Source of the DNA: Alligator mississippiensis
Taxonomy: Eukaryota > Chordata > Crocodylia > Alligatoridae
Length of the DNA stretch: 64,000 bases
Direction: 5' to 3'
Assembly: GCF_030867095.1 (NCBI RefSeq)
Contig: NC_081826.1
Span: forward strand, 249,468,251 to 249,532,250
Under the pieces are notes generated by a model. That model made no database searches, was not told where the DNA came from, and was given only the letters and a program-made list of their open reading frames with translations. How positions within the stretch are numbered: position 1 is the first letter of the stretch; each line of letters begins with the position of its first letter. Of the stretch, positions 41,062 through 52,451 are shown in pieces. The position numbers were made by a program, and so were the translations under genes.

Positions 41062-42514
41062 GTCGGCAGGCCCGGATGGGCTCCATCCCAGGGTGCTGAA
41101 GGCATTGGCCGACGTCATTGCAGAGCCACTGGCGGGAATATTCGAATGCTCGTGGCGCACAGGCCAAGTCCCGGAGGACTGGAAAAGGGCTAACGTGGTC
41201 CCCATTTTCAAAAAGGGGAGGAAGGAGGACCCGGGCAACTATAGGCCGGTCAGTCTCACCTCCATCCTTGGTAAAGTATTTGAAAAAATTATCAAGACTC
41301 ACATTTGTGAGAGCCCGGCAGGGCAAATTATGCTGAGGGGAAACCAGCATGGGTTTGTGGCGGGCAGATCGTGCCTGACCAACCTAGTCTCTTTCTATGA
41401 CCAGGTTACGAAACGCCTGGACACAGGAGGAGGGGTGGATGTCGTATACCTGGACTTCAGGAAGGCCTTCGATACGGTATCCCACCCCATACTGGTGAAC
41501 AAATTAAGAGGCTGTGATGTGGATGACTGCACAGTCCGGTGGGTGGCGAATTGGCTAGAGGGTCGCACCCAAAGAGTCGTGGTAGATGGGTCGGTCTCGA
41601 CCTGGAAGGGTGTGGGCAGTGGGGTCCTGCAGGGCTCGGTCCTTGGACCGATACTCTTTAATGTCTTCATCAGCGACTTGGACGTGGGAGTGAAATGTAC
41701 TCTGTCCAAGTTTGCAGATGACAAAAAGCTATGGGGAGAAGTGGACATGCCGGAGGGCAGGGAACAGCTGCAGGCAGACCTGGATAGGCTGGACAAGTGG
41801 GCAGAAAACAACAGGATGCAGTTCAACAAGGAGAAATGCAAAGTGCTGCACCTAGGGAGGAAAAATGTCCAGCACACCTACAGCCTAGGGAATGACCTGC
41901 TGGGTGGCACGGAGGTGGAAAGGGATCTTGGAGTCCTAGTGGACTCCAAGTTGAACATGAGCCGGCAGTGTGACGAAGCCATCAGAAAAGCCAATGGCAC
42001 TTTATCGTGCATCAGCAGATGCATGACAAATAGGTCCAGGGAGGTGATACTTCCCCTCTATAGGGCGTTGGTCAGACCGCAGTTGGAGTACTGCGTGCAA
42101 TTCTGGGCGCCACACTTCAAGAAGGATGCGGATAACCTGGAGAGGGTACAGCGAAGGGCAACTCGTATGGTCAAGGGCCTGCAGACCAAGCCCTACGAGG
42201 AGAGACTAGAGAAACTGGACCTTTTCAGCCTCCGCAAGAGAAGGTTGAGAGGCGACCTTGTGGCTGCCTATAAGTTCATCACGGGGGCACAGAAGGGAAT
42301 TGGTGAGGATTTATTCACCAAGGCGCCCCCGGGGGTTACAAGAAACAATGGCCACAAGCTAGCAGAGAGCAGATTTAGACTGGACATTAGGAAGAACTTC
42401 TTCACAGTTCGAGTGGCCAAGGTCTGGAACGGGCTCCCAAGGGAGGTGGTGCTCTCCCCTACCCTGGGGGTCTTCAAGAGGAGGTTAGACGAGTATCTAG
42501 CTGGGGTCATTTAG
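41039..42514 (+). CDS. CR1 ORF2 reverse transcriptase and C-terminal domain
   Basis: A 491-codon open frame covers the RT domain: SAGPDGLHPRVLK, IFKKGRKEDPGNYRPVSL, VVYLDFRKAFDTVSH, GVLQGSVLGPILFNVF and the catalytic FADD box (codons 225-228, about 41711-41722). The CR1 C-terminal region LEYCVQFWAPH...NGHKLAESRFRLDIRKNFF follows. It has no internal stop, so this part of the element is young. The methionine at the start is internal to ORF2; the true product began upstream in the endonuclease region. Confidence 0.9.
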   Translation: MEELDAFKSAGPDGLHPRVLKALADVIAEPLAGIFECSWRTGQVPEDWKRANVVPIFKKGRKEDPGNYRPVSLTSILGKVFEKIIKTHICESPAGQIMLRGNQHGFVAGRSCLTNLVSFYDQVTKRLDTGGGVDVVYLDFRKAFDTVSHPILVNKLRGCDVDDCTVRWVANWLEGRTQRVVVDGSVSTWKGVGSGVLQGSVLGPILFNVFISDLDVGVKCTLSKFADDKKLWGEVDMPEGREQLQADLDRLDKWAENNRMQFNKEKCKVLHLGRKNVQHTYSLGNDLLGGTEVERDLGVLVDSKLNMSRQCDEAIRKANGTLSCISRCMTNRSREVILPLYRALVRPQLEYCVQFWAPHFKKDADNLERVQRRATRMVKGLQTKPYEERLEKLDLFSLRKRRLRGDLVAAYKFITGAQKGIGEDLFTKAPPGVTRNNGHKLAESRFRLDIRKNFFTVRVAKVWNGLPREVVLSPTLGVFKRRLDEYLAGVI

Positions 42515-42612
42515 ACCCAGCACTCTTTCCTGCTTATGCAGGGGGTCGGACTTGATGATCTATTGAGGTCCCTTCCGACCCTAACATCTATGAATCTATG
42601 AATCTATGAATT

Positions 42613-43195
42613 TCAATAGTAAAATCCTCTCAATACCTACATTTCTTCCCTGGACTTGTGAAGAAACATCCACATTCTTATGGATGTGGAGTACAGTGTG
42701 GTTCACCAAGTTGATGTTCTCCTGCTGTCTTGCCTACAGACCCTGAGCCAGAAGGCACTCAGACCACATCTACTGGATAAGACCTACTACAAAATACAGA
42801 AAAATAAAAGTTCTGCCACTTACTAAAGTATTTTTGTATGTTTTGTACAAAATGGAGCTGCTGCAACCAGAGAAACTAAGAAAGCCTCACCTCAGAATAT
42901 GCTAGAGCATTCCAGTAGGATGAGGAAGTGTTCATGTCCAAATCTTTCCTTTGCCTGACTTGAAGGAAGGGTTTGAACTCAAATCTTTTACCTCAGGACA
43001 GCATGCTAACTGCTGGTCTATAAAGTATTCTGAAGCCAGCCTTTTTGATGATCTGTTCCAGAATATGGGCTGAAGCCCAATAGGTAAAGCTATAATCCCC
43101 CCTTGAAGTCAGGGGGCGGGGGGAGGGGAACTAAGGGTAAATCAGTGATTACTTGGGACAACAAAAAGCCAAAACAGTGAAGGTCTAGTTCAGAA
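42613..43195. other. Intergenic, no feature recognised
   Basis: Lies between the CR1 element and the Tx1 LINE tail. No repeat terminus or exon could be supported. Confidence 0.4.
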
Positions 43196-43199
43196 CAAA

Positions 43200-43645
43200 C
43201 GCACCAAAGGGGGACACTGAGCAGAGTGTGCTGGAGCTACCTGCTGGCCCACAAACAAGTCCAGGGAGCCAATGGACACTGTTCAATGAAACTCTGCCCA
43301 GAGACATGAATGGATGAGGGACAGGAAAATGGGCTCAGGTCCTCCTGGCCAGAGCCTCTTTCTTGTTTAGATATGTTGCCAGCTTGGCTAGGGCCAGGAG
43401 GAGGTTGACTAGGAGGTCCTGGGACTTGGTGGGGCCATGGATGGAGAGTGCATAAATGAATAGGGGCAGGGAGTAGTGCAGCCGGAGCCTTAGCAGGCAG
43501 TTCTGCAGCAGGCGGTGAAAGGATTACAGCCTAGTGTACTCCAGGCAGGCATGCATCAAGGTCGTCTCCTGCTCACAGAAGGGGCAGTTGTTGGGGGAGT
43601 CTGTATACCTCACCAGATACACACCCACGACAACAACTCCGTGGA
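43200..43645 (-). mobile_element. Tx1-type LINE C-terminal fragment
   Basis: On the - strand the sequence encodes a zinc-knuckle-like CSFCEQE...HACLEY, then LFIYALSIHGPTKSQDLLVN and LLLALAKLATY. These closely resemble the C-terminus of Tx1-type LINE reverse transcriptases known from turtles and other reptiles (GPTKSRDLLVNLLLALAK). Only the tail is present, with an in-frame stop, so it is a dead remnant. Confidence 0.7.
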
Positions 43646-44128
43646 CTGAAGCAGGTGTCTTTCCCCTGTTAAAGCTGGTTCACATTCTTTGTTCAAAATA
43701 CTTGAGTATTTACTGGACCATAGAGAAAACAATTCTGTATCTTAATTGCGGGCACCTGGGAGGCCCAGGGACCATTCCCTGTGCTACTGAACATTTAATA
43801 TAAATTGGAAAAGCTTCAACCCACCTGGGAATAAACTATAGCCTCACTTTGAGGGATATAGGTTCAAATTCCTGTTTCAACCTGGGCACAGAAAGAACCT
43901 AAACCTGGGTCTCTAACACCTGGAGTACATTCCTATACTACTTGGCTGTTGAGCATGCAGAGGTATAGGAGCTGTGGCACTTCCTGCTTTTCCTTCTAGT
44001 TAGTTTTTCAAAACCAGACAGATGTGACATTGAACCTTTTCCTGCAGCAGACAGCTGTGAATGCTAAATGGAGCAAGGCTCTCAGCCTAGAATTGGCACC
44101 TAAATCCTGTCATCTCACCATTTCTTGT

Positions 44129-45720
44129 TAGAAAAAATGTGCCGATTTGATTCGGCTGATTCAGATTCAGAGAATTGGAGCCAATTCGGAGATTTGGCCA
44201 TAGACTGTAATGGGGAATCACTAAAATACCTATAACTTTTTGTCATTTTTTGCAGCAGATTTGGATGAAAACAGCAGAGATGGTAACACCTTCTGAGGGC
44301 ATGAAGCCTACCACGTTTCAAGGAGATGGGTGCAAGGGTTTCTGTGAAAGTGCACTCAAACTGTTGAAAGCAAACCTCATATCACTTGTGTGTGTTAAGG
44401 CAGAGCAGGATGAATGAGGCCTGCCAGGTTTTAGGCAGAGTGGAACAGGGGTTTCTGTGAAAGTGTACCTCAAGGTTCTGAAAACAAATTAAAAAAGCAA
44501 ATAAGTGCAGAGTAAGGAGGGTGACAGTCCATCTCCACCTGGAGCTTGGGGAACCCCAGCAGTGGGAGGTTCACCTTCAGGAACACCAGCTGCACCACCA
44601 AACCAGGATTCAAGAAGGTGAAATGGGATGTCACAATATCCCCAGCAATATTGAACACCCTCTCACTTGGAATACTGGTCGGTGGACAGGACAGGTGTTC
44701 CCAGGCAACTGTGGCCAGATCCTGCCACACCTGGCTGCGGGTTGCCCTATAGGCCAAGAGATCACAGTGAAGAAGCTCCATGTCTTTGGTGAGATAGGTA
44801 GCCACTGAGGCCTCCGCAATACCTTACTGATGGTGGGGTCTGGTGCCTCTGGACCCCAACATTAAAGCCATGCCCTTGGCCCACATTGGCAGCGGCTGTG
44901 GTAGAGGAGATTGGCTCATGGTGATAATGCTGGCACGGTAAAGTGGATCCCCCTCTTCCATGTCCCCCCGCCTCTGCCCTTCTGCCTCCCTGACTCTGTT
45001 GACCAGCACCTCCGTCCAGTGATCAAGGGTCGCAATGCCCACCAGCACATGGACCATACTGGACCGCAACGGATCCAGCCATTTTTGATGCACTCCTTCA
45101 GCTGCTTCACCAGTGCCTGCACCTCTGGTGAAAGCAGCTTGTCCACGCCGGGAACACTGATCCCCTGGAACTTCTCCATTTCATTCTCAAGCTCCTTCAC
45201 TACAGGGATCACCTGGCTAAGAAGGGCATCAACAGTGCTGAGGCCCTCAGTGGCCACACCCTCCCTCACACCCACACCCTGCCCTCCTGAGCTCCACGCT
45301 CCAGCCATCCCCTGGGCACAGGCTCCAAGTTGCAATCAGTCCTGGCCCCATGCTCTGCACTCCCGCTCAGCTGCAGCCACCTCCCATTCCTGCCGCTTCC
45401 CTACCTGGTGCCCAGAGTCCTTGAACCTCAACAACAATAAGTAGGAAAGAGGGTACCCACAGAAATGATGCACTGAATTAGCTTTGATCACCATACAGCC
45501 TTTGTTGATGGCGTCTGTGGAGAGCAGCTTATGGTTTCCGTCTGCCAGCAGACCTTCAGAGAACAAACTGCATACTCTCCTCAAGATCCTACCCGCCTCT
45601 GACTTGTACAAAATACAGATCACTGTACTGACAGAGCTACCACCTATATGCTTCCCTTGGTGCTGTAGGGAGGTACATTGTGTTCCAACAGGCTTGACAA
45701 TAGAGAAGGGTGTTCAATAG
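44129..45720 (-). mobile_element. hAT transposon relic with transposase remains
   Basis: The - strand carries pieces of a hAT transposase. A 45336-45623 frame (LLADGNHKLLSTDAINKG) and a 44916-45335 frame (STVDALLSQVIPVVKELENE, LSPEVQALVKQLKE) come from the helical/catalytic region, and the C-terminal dimerisation domain follows at 44470-44805. The low end TAGAAAAAATGTGCCGAT near 44129 resembles hAT termini (TAG..ATGTGCGAA). The frame is broken at least twice and the N-terminus with its zinc finger is not evident. Confidence 0.7.
44470..44805 (-). pseudogene. hAT transposase C-terminal dimerisation domain
   Basis: A 111-codon frame contains WQDLATVAWEHLSCPPTSIP, then SERVFNIAGDIVTSHFTFLN, LVVQLVFLKVNL, the hallmark hAT dimerisation sequence (L...LL..P.TS.PSER.FS.AG...). 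It is an internal piece of a larger transposase reading through 45.6 kb in other frames, so not a functional gene. Confidence 0.75.
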
Positions 45721-45724
45721 AAGT

Positions 45725-47150
45725 TTCTATTTAAAACATCATCCTCTTATCGTACATAACAGTGGATGGTTTTCCTGCAAAAATCACCTCTAGTAAGTCA
45801 CCGTTATGTCAATCCCTTATATAGCTGCATAAAAGTTTCTTTGTAGGTTTTTTTTTAAGAGATTAGTAGGAGTCTAATAACTAATAGGACATAATGGTGA
45901 TCAGCCCAGCATCTTCTTGACCTCTACTAACTAATTCTACCCAGTCCAGGGTTGTCTCCTTTTATAATATTTTCCCAGCATTCCTTTCTCAGGCTGGCCT
46001 TTTAAATTTAAGAGAGTTAAGTCACTGCAGCCCCTAAGTAACCATGTTGCAATTAAAAGCTTCTGGAGACATGTTTCACTTCCATTTGGCAAGCACTTGT
46101 TATGCCTTTCTGTTTTTATTCTTCAAGAATGATTTTTAAATACAATTTCATTACTTTATAGTATATTTTTAGAATACAGTTACAGAGGAGCTGGTCCAAA
46201 TCCCACAGTTAAGTTTGTGCTGCATTTGCAGTTAAACTGCAAGAGAAATCATTCGATATCTTTAAGCTAAGGCTGAATTGTTATGGAATATGTACTAAAA
46301 TGTAGGTGTGTAAGAACTCATTAAATCATAATGGTGAGAAGTAACAAAAAGTTACTATGCCTGGAAAAAAATCAACTGAAATGAATTATCAGAGGGATGA
46401 ATTTGAGTTCCTTCACCATATTCAGTTCTCATTTCCCACAGCATAAATTAGCTAAGTGTAGTTACTGTTGTGCAAATGGTAACCCAGTGTGGCTCAACTA
46501 ATATTTCTTTTAATAAGAATAAAACCCAACCTTCTTGCAAACCAAGTTGGAGGTGAGTTCTGACCTGATTGTGGCTGGACGCAAAAGAGGCACATATTGT
46601 ATTTGGGCCCAATTTCCTCTATTTTCAGTTTTCTATCTGCCTAACCCACATTTTACCACACCTTGCTACCTAAATTCAAAAGGAAGTGTTCTGCTTATGG
46701 AGGCCAAACAGTGTTACAGAGGAAACCAAAGGTACACTTGCAATTGGGCCCTTGAGGATTGCTGTATGCTCTCATTCTTGTAGCCAAGGGCAAGTAGAAT
46801 CCTTTACAGAAGAGTCCCCAGAAAAAAGGATTTTCAATATTTCTTCCTAGAGATGGCAAGCAACCTCTTGAGTATTTCCAAAAGGTTTTTTAATTGAAAG
46901 CATTTGTGTAGCAGTTCTGCAAATACTACAGTGCCAAAACCCAAGGTGTCCTAGAATCAAGAATGAGCAATGCGCTTGTTAACAAAATGATAAATAGTGA
47001 TGTAGTCAATCTCATTTTGAAGTAAGATAGGATTTCTGTGGACAAACACTACATGTTCAGTGTTCCACTGTGAGGTAATATCCAAAAGCCAGTCCAGATT
47101 TGTGTTTCTGTAACTTTTACTAAAAAAATGTCATTAGTATTATTAATATC
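45725..47150. other. Intergenic, no feature recognised
   Basis: AT-rich, short frames only. Confidence 0.4.
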
Positions 47151-47156
47151 TTAAGA

Positions 47157-47346
47157 CAAGAGGTGACCAACCTGCGGTACAGATGCCACAAGTGGAACAT
47201 ACAGCCTGGCATACATGGCAGGTCAGAGAGGGGACAGGCAGCACCCTGGCAGATAGAGCAGGAGAAGGGGATCAGAGTAGCACTTAAGGAGGGTGCAGGG
47301 CTAATTTGTGACCAAACCTGCCAAAATGGTTAGCCCCCCACTGTCT
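47157..47346. repeat. hAT-like repeat related to 12.36 kb
   Basis: Starts GAGGTGACCAACCTGCGG and ends near GGTTAGCCCCCCACTGTC. Shares block order with 12360-12680. Short and degraded. Confidence 0.4.
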
Positions 47347-47959
47347 TAGACAAAATTCAGAAGATCTTTTAAACTAATGATCTAACTGCTCTGAAACTTT
47401 GGTTGTTTATTGCTATTATTTGGACATTGTGAAGAACTGTATGATGGAATTTGCCAAATCATTCCTCTGTGTATCCCACACTTCCAACTGCTAAAACTTT
47501 CTGATTTATCTTAAATGTTATGATAACGGTTACTGTAGAAAACACTATGTAACACTCGAAGCAAGGTCAAAATACATGTTATTACTGGGAAGGGATTTAA
47601 AAGGAGTTTATCAGCATGAACAACACAAGAGAGAATGTAAGAATTGAGAATGGTTTGACTTCAAAGTGGGTACAGGGTGAGCTATTGGTAGAGAAAGCCA
47701 AAGGGGGAGGAAAGCACTGATAAACAACCCTTAGAGCCACTTACGTGGTATATGCCAAGGGTCACCTCTGCAAGAGATCTGCAATCAGAAGCAATGTGCT
47801 AAGCTTGGGCTAAATCACCCTGGATCTTGCCTATAATAACAACTGAAATAAACAGCACACATTGAGGACTGCTGCAGAAGAAACTGGATGACTGATCTGT
47901 TAGTTGACATGCCAAACTCATTTCTTGAATAAGTCAGAGAGAAAAAAAATGCCATAAAG

Positions 47960-48258
47960 AGGTGATTCTCAACTAGGGTGTCAGGGCTAGTGTTCCTTGA
48001 GGTTCCTTCAAGGGTGACATGTAGTTAGATGCGCAGACATGATTCACACGATAAATGCAGAGATTTCAAATAGGAATCGGCAGTGTTAAAAACATTCTGG
48101 CCTGTTGCTGTTTTTCTGAGTTCTTTGCAACAGAAGAATTGCTCTATATTATCTTTGTGTATTCAAAAACTGAGTGAATGATAAGAGCTGACATTTTTCA
48201 TGGGATGCCTTGAGTCCATCCAGGGGTGCCTTGTATCTAAAAAGGCTGAGAACCACTA
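47960..48258. repeat. hAT-like nonautonomous element, copy A
   Basis: The ends AGGTGATTCTCAACTAGG and GGCTGAGAACCACTA are inverted partners, flanked by CCATAAAG (47952-47959) and ATATAAAG (48259-48266), a slightly worn 8-bp target duplication. It shares its interior (GAGATTTCAAATAG, TTCTTTGCAACA, AAGAA.TGCTCT, GGGGTGCCTT) with the copy at 49031. Confidence 0.7.
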
Positions 48259-49030
48259 ATATAAAGAATGTTGAATGAACAGAACGGTAATGAGGGGTTT
48301 GTCTCTTTAACCTGAAGCATTCTTTGACACTGGGTTAAGATGGCTTCAGATGCATTAATACAGGCTACAGCTGATATTTTTTGTCTATAATCTTATTCCA
48401 TTAGCTATTTTGTCTAATACACAGTGCTACGTGGGCAAAAAATAGGAGAGGACAGTGATATTTTATAGGCTTGCAATAAACAAGACCAATCTCTTGCCAA
48501 TAGTGTAGAAAAGCTATGATTAAAAGAAGTGCCATTATCAACAAGTCAGTTATGGCAAAGATTTTGTTCCTAGTGAAGACAAGAAGCATGAGTCTCTAAG
48601 CAACAACCATATACATTTTATACAGTAGCATCTTATAACTGGTATTTTTAAAGGGTTAATCAAAGTAGTACAGCAAATAAGACTCCCAGGTGTTTTTGTT
48701 CTGCATCAACAAATCCTTTATGTTCAGCACAGGAAGGATATATGAGCCTCTGCTGTAAAAGTTACGTTCTACTTATTGCACATGAATATAGGATCAGACT
48801 TTACCATCCCCATGCCTTAAAATGGAATTTACGGGATGGCAGAGAGGGAAGATGACTTGTTTGCTCTGCACATTTTCTTGGTAACATGTGTAATGCTACA
48901 GAAAAATGTCCATCAACTGGGTCCTCAAATATGCAGGTGCATCATTCAGTGCACGTGCTTTGCGGGCATAAGGAATTCTGTTGTAATTTTTGCTTCACTT
49001 CCCAATCCTGAGGACAGTAGGAACTAAATT

Positions 49031-49321
49031 CAGTAATTCTCAACCAGGTGTCACAACATCCTTTTAAGGAAGCCACGGAGTGCCACTCAATAGCAGCAGC
49101 ACTGTCAAGTATACAAACACCTGCATGTGATTCAAGAGAAACCTAGAGATTTCAAATAGCAATCTGTAATCTCAAAAACACTTTGATTAGCTGTGGTCTT
49201 TTTGAGGTCTTTGCAACAAAAGAACTGCTCTGCTGTTTTTCCATAGTCAAAACCTGAGTAAAAGCTATGAGCTGGCATGTTTCAAGGGGTGCCTTAAGTC
49301 TAAAAAGCTTGAAAACCACTG
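49031..49321. repeat. hAT-like nonautonomous element, copy B
   Basis: The ends CAGTAATTCTCAACC and GCTTGAAAACCACTG are inverted partners; the flanks AACTAAATT and AACTAATT look like a target duplication with one indel. It is in direct orientation to copy A, about 1 kb away. GTGGTTCTCAA-type termini are typical of hAT-Charlie-like elements. Confidence 0.7.
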
Positions 49322-49329
49322 AACTAATT

Positions 49330-50430
49330 AAACCCTTGGTATAAACACAGCAGCCAAAACCCTGCTCTAATAATCCTGGAAAAATAACCCCAAAGGCTCA
49401 TTGCACTGTCTTTTATTGTCAAAGAACACTGTGATGCAAAGCTAGCTACACTGACCAGCTGGGAATCTCTAACTGATTGCTTGAGCTCCCTTTGTGCCAG
49501 TGTAGCCGCTAAAGTTCATGGAATAGGTCTGGGTGTTTGGCCCTCTGAACACAGCTTTTAAATTGTATTAGCTTACTGTCATTTGTTTCCCCTCATGTAT
49601 GAAGAGAAACAACTCTTAAATATAGGAAATAGGATACAGATGTTATTATGACAAAAACAGAGATTACCAAATGTACTAAACTAGGATGATCTGACTGCTG
49701 TCATCATAAATGAATAAAGGACATTTATATATCATACAGGGAAAAAAATATGTAAATTATTAGGAGCTGGCCAGAGACAAATAATGCATCCCAGTATTGT
49801 TCATTATTGATTCCAAATGGCCTGGCAAAACAATTTAACTTCCCAATTACATTTTAAGGAAGAGATTATGTCATAATTCACAAAAAAATCCAGCCAATTG
49901 AATCTTCTGAAAATACAGATTGATTTTTTAATTTTTACATTTCCAATACCATTCAACATATTTCAATATTTGACCCATAGGCAGGTGTCAGTTGCACAGA
50001 AAAGATAACGTGAAATCTGTAACTGCCTTGTCTGCTCAGCAACAGTACAAAATATACATTGGACATTAGGAAGAAAACATGACTGGGAGGAAATGAAAAG
50101 TGATGTTTGCACTGTTATTTCTAGGTTGGTTTTTACTGATTGCCCCATTACATGATCCTGACTCCCTCAATACTCCCATGCTGTCTGCAGCAGATTTGCT
50201 AGAGCATGGACTGCAGCAAAGGGCTTTTATTTGTGAACAGCTATTGCACTACCAAGAATGCTAATTTACTACAACAGTAACCTCCCTCAGGAAAGACACT
50301 TCTCTCTTCAGAGGCAATGAAGAGGCAAAAAGCCACATGTTCACAAATAATTGCATAAGGTACCTTGAACTCTAGAATTCTATATGCTTAGTCAATACAG
50401 ACAATCTAGTCACCAGTCACTCTCATCCCA
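49330..50430. other. Intergenic/possible distal ATG10 3' region
   Basis: No exon recognised. A - strand AATAAA at 50226-50231 is one possible ATG10 polyadenylation signal, but it is 1.2 kb past the stop codon and cannot be chosen with confidence. Confidence 0.3.
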
Positions 50431-50437
50431 TGAAGCA

Positions 50438-50438
<1 letters not shown>

Positions 50439-50494
<56 letters not shown>
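50439..50494. repeat. (CA)n microsatellite
   Basis: About 28 uninterrupted CA units. Likely length-polymorphic. Confidence 0.95.
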
Positions 50495-50496
<2 letters not shown>

Positions 50497-51452
50497 GTTC
50501 CCCTTCTTGTAGCAGGTTGTCTGACCATCCATGTATTTGGCATCTAAGTAGCCCTTGCTGACCCCAGGTTACACATGAAACCTGAAATTATTTCAACACT
50601 TTCCACAGTATTTGCATTTTCCTGTACATGTCTGAACTGATGTGTGTAGAGATTTGTACAAATACACAATAATACTTTCTGACTTCTTCCAGTAGAATCA
50701 AACTTCACATTTCAATCTCACATCAGGAATCTTTCTTGCCCCTACCAAGCTCAGGTGAAAAAAAAGGATGGGAACATCTAAGGTAAGGAAATAAGTGATT
50801 CCTCAGGATTCCACAGCTGTCACAATGAATGTAGTCTGTGTCTTGGTGGAGCTTGAGAGTTGCTGTTATAATTGCAAGCAACTCTTAGATCTCCAGCTGA
50901 CATTAGGCATGTTGCTGCCAGAGGACAGAGCCCCAAACAGCAAGTCTTTCTAAGCTTTCATGGCCTGTGTGTAATGATTTGTGTGGCTTGTGCTGGAGCT
51001 CAGCTGTAGGCAAGGCTTTACTGCTCACCATGACTTGTGCTTCAGTTCCAGGGCCTGAAGAGGAGATGCCGAAAAAGAGCATAAAATAAGAAAAAAGAGA
51101 GGACAAATTAAAAACCACTGCAGCATAAGTGCACTTAGATCACACCATTAAACGTGTGTTGCAGGGACAAACATAAAAAGTTCTGTTATTGTATTGCTGG
51201 GTAGTGCTGAGGCAGCATACCCCATTCACTGGGGATCTTTCCTGATGAACAGGAAGGGCATTGGCAGAATGCCACCCAGACCTCAGCTCAGGCTTGGCAT
51301 ACAAAGCAAAATGGCAACACAGCAGATCTGTGTGCAAACTGTCAGAAGAAAAATCCTAAGCATATCAAAAGGGAAGACACAGAATGAACACTGAAACACT
51401 AAATATCTGATTTTGCATGCGACCAAAAACATGCTCTCTCTTACCTTTTGAT

Positions 51453-51564
51453 TTAATCAATATTCGTCTTCTGCTCAGACCCTAGTTTTGCATAACTCAG
51501 GGGTAAGTTTAGACCCACAACTGGACCTACAATGCTCAGCCATGAAGAAATGTAGTTCATATAC
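51453..51564 (-). CDS. ATG10: ATG10 last coding exon
   Basis: On the - strand, after acceptor ATGTCTGTTAG, the exon reads [20 protein letters not shown], then PLSYAKLGSEQKTNID and TAA. It matches the human ATG10 C-terminus ([26 protein letters not shown]) in all core positions, with a slightly different tail. Phase fits the upstream exon (…KENR across the junction). Just after the stop, AAATCAAAAG|GTAAGAG is a usable donor, so an alternative transcript could splice within the 3' untranslated region. Confidence 0.95.
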
Positions 51565-51849
51565 CTAACAGACATAAAAAAGCATGCATGCATTACAAGA
51601 AGTTTCACTGAAGCTCAGATGTAGGCCTGAAAGTCATCCTACACCTGGATGCTTTCTTAAAAATTAAATTACTTTTGCACTTTTTAATATACAGTATTTA
51701 AGTGAAAATACAAAGCTTTTACTACATACATACAGAACAGAAGCAGACGGGTTCTCAGTTGTTGGCCTGACCTTGCAAGTGTACATGGTTTATTTGCTCT
51801 ACATATAGTAAAGAGCTACAGACTCAAAAATTTTGCTGGTGTTCCTCAC

Positions 51850-51947
51850 CTGTTTTCTTTTTGTGAGAGAGCCAGTACAGAAGCCATGAATTCATTCGTT
51901 CGGCAGGGATGAAGAACAAAGAATGGCTGACCAAGTAATGGGTGCTC
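51850..51947 (-). CDS. ATG10: ATG10 penultimate coding exon with active-site Cys
   Basis: On the - strand, acceptor CTTCTTTCAG precedes EHPLLGQPFFVLHPCRTNEF, MASVLALSQKEN and donor CAG|GTGAGG (98 nt). The HPC motif holds the catalytic cysteine (Cys166 in human) of the E2-like enzyme that conjugates ATG12 to ATG5 in autophagosome formation in the cytosol. It matches human EHPILGQPFFVLHPCKTNEFM closely. The exons encoding the N-terminal two thirds were not found up to 64 kb; human ATG10 has very long introns, so they should lie beyond the window. ATG10 converges with the RPS23 pair, as in human. Confidence 0.96.
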
Positions 51948-52451
51948 CTGAAAGAAGCAGGCAGTAGTTTTATTAAACCAACAGTTATCAGAAAAGATGC
52001 AATGTAGTACTCCAGAAACAACTGGGATCAACTCAATGCTGGTGTAACTCCATTCACTTCTGTGAAGTTACAAAAGTTTGTCATCTATGCTAGTAATTAA
52101 CTTGCATTTAACCAATCAATTCTTGCGCACAGAGTTTCTTATTCTGAAAGAGAAATAAGTATATTAACTAGGCTATCCTATTGTTTTAATTATGATGTAA
52201 AGGCTTTTAAAAACAGCTCAACACTTTAACAGCAGCAGAGGAAGTTAACAGCTGAAAACAAGTAGGCACAGTTTCCCTGTAATGGTTTTTTGGCACAATG
52301 TAATGCGTGAGCCAAGGAGCCTCCACTGAGAAGCTCCTTGATAACCTCTGTCCCTGTTCTTTGGGGCTCACCAAGAAAAAGCTGGGAAGCAAAGGCAGCT
52401 TTAGCTGGTGCCAACTTAGAAGCCTCAGTTCTGCTTCAGCTTCCTCTAGCT

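Larger units (their letters stand above)
39129..42612 (+). mobile_element. CR1 LINE, 3.5 kb, young and nearly coding
   Basis: Runs from a truncated ORF1 through ORF2 to the diagnostic CR1 3' end of AATCTATG octamer repeats (about 42586-42608). It is 5'-truncated in ORF1, against roughly 4.5 kb for full-length CR1. Only two apparent frame breaks interrupt ORF2, one at a run of ten G (39934-39943) and one near 41035. It lies head to head with an older CR1 at 37.9-38.9 kb. The copy at 62.7 kb is a close relative. Plain non-LTR retrotransposon without an LTR. Confidence 0.93.
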
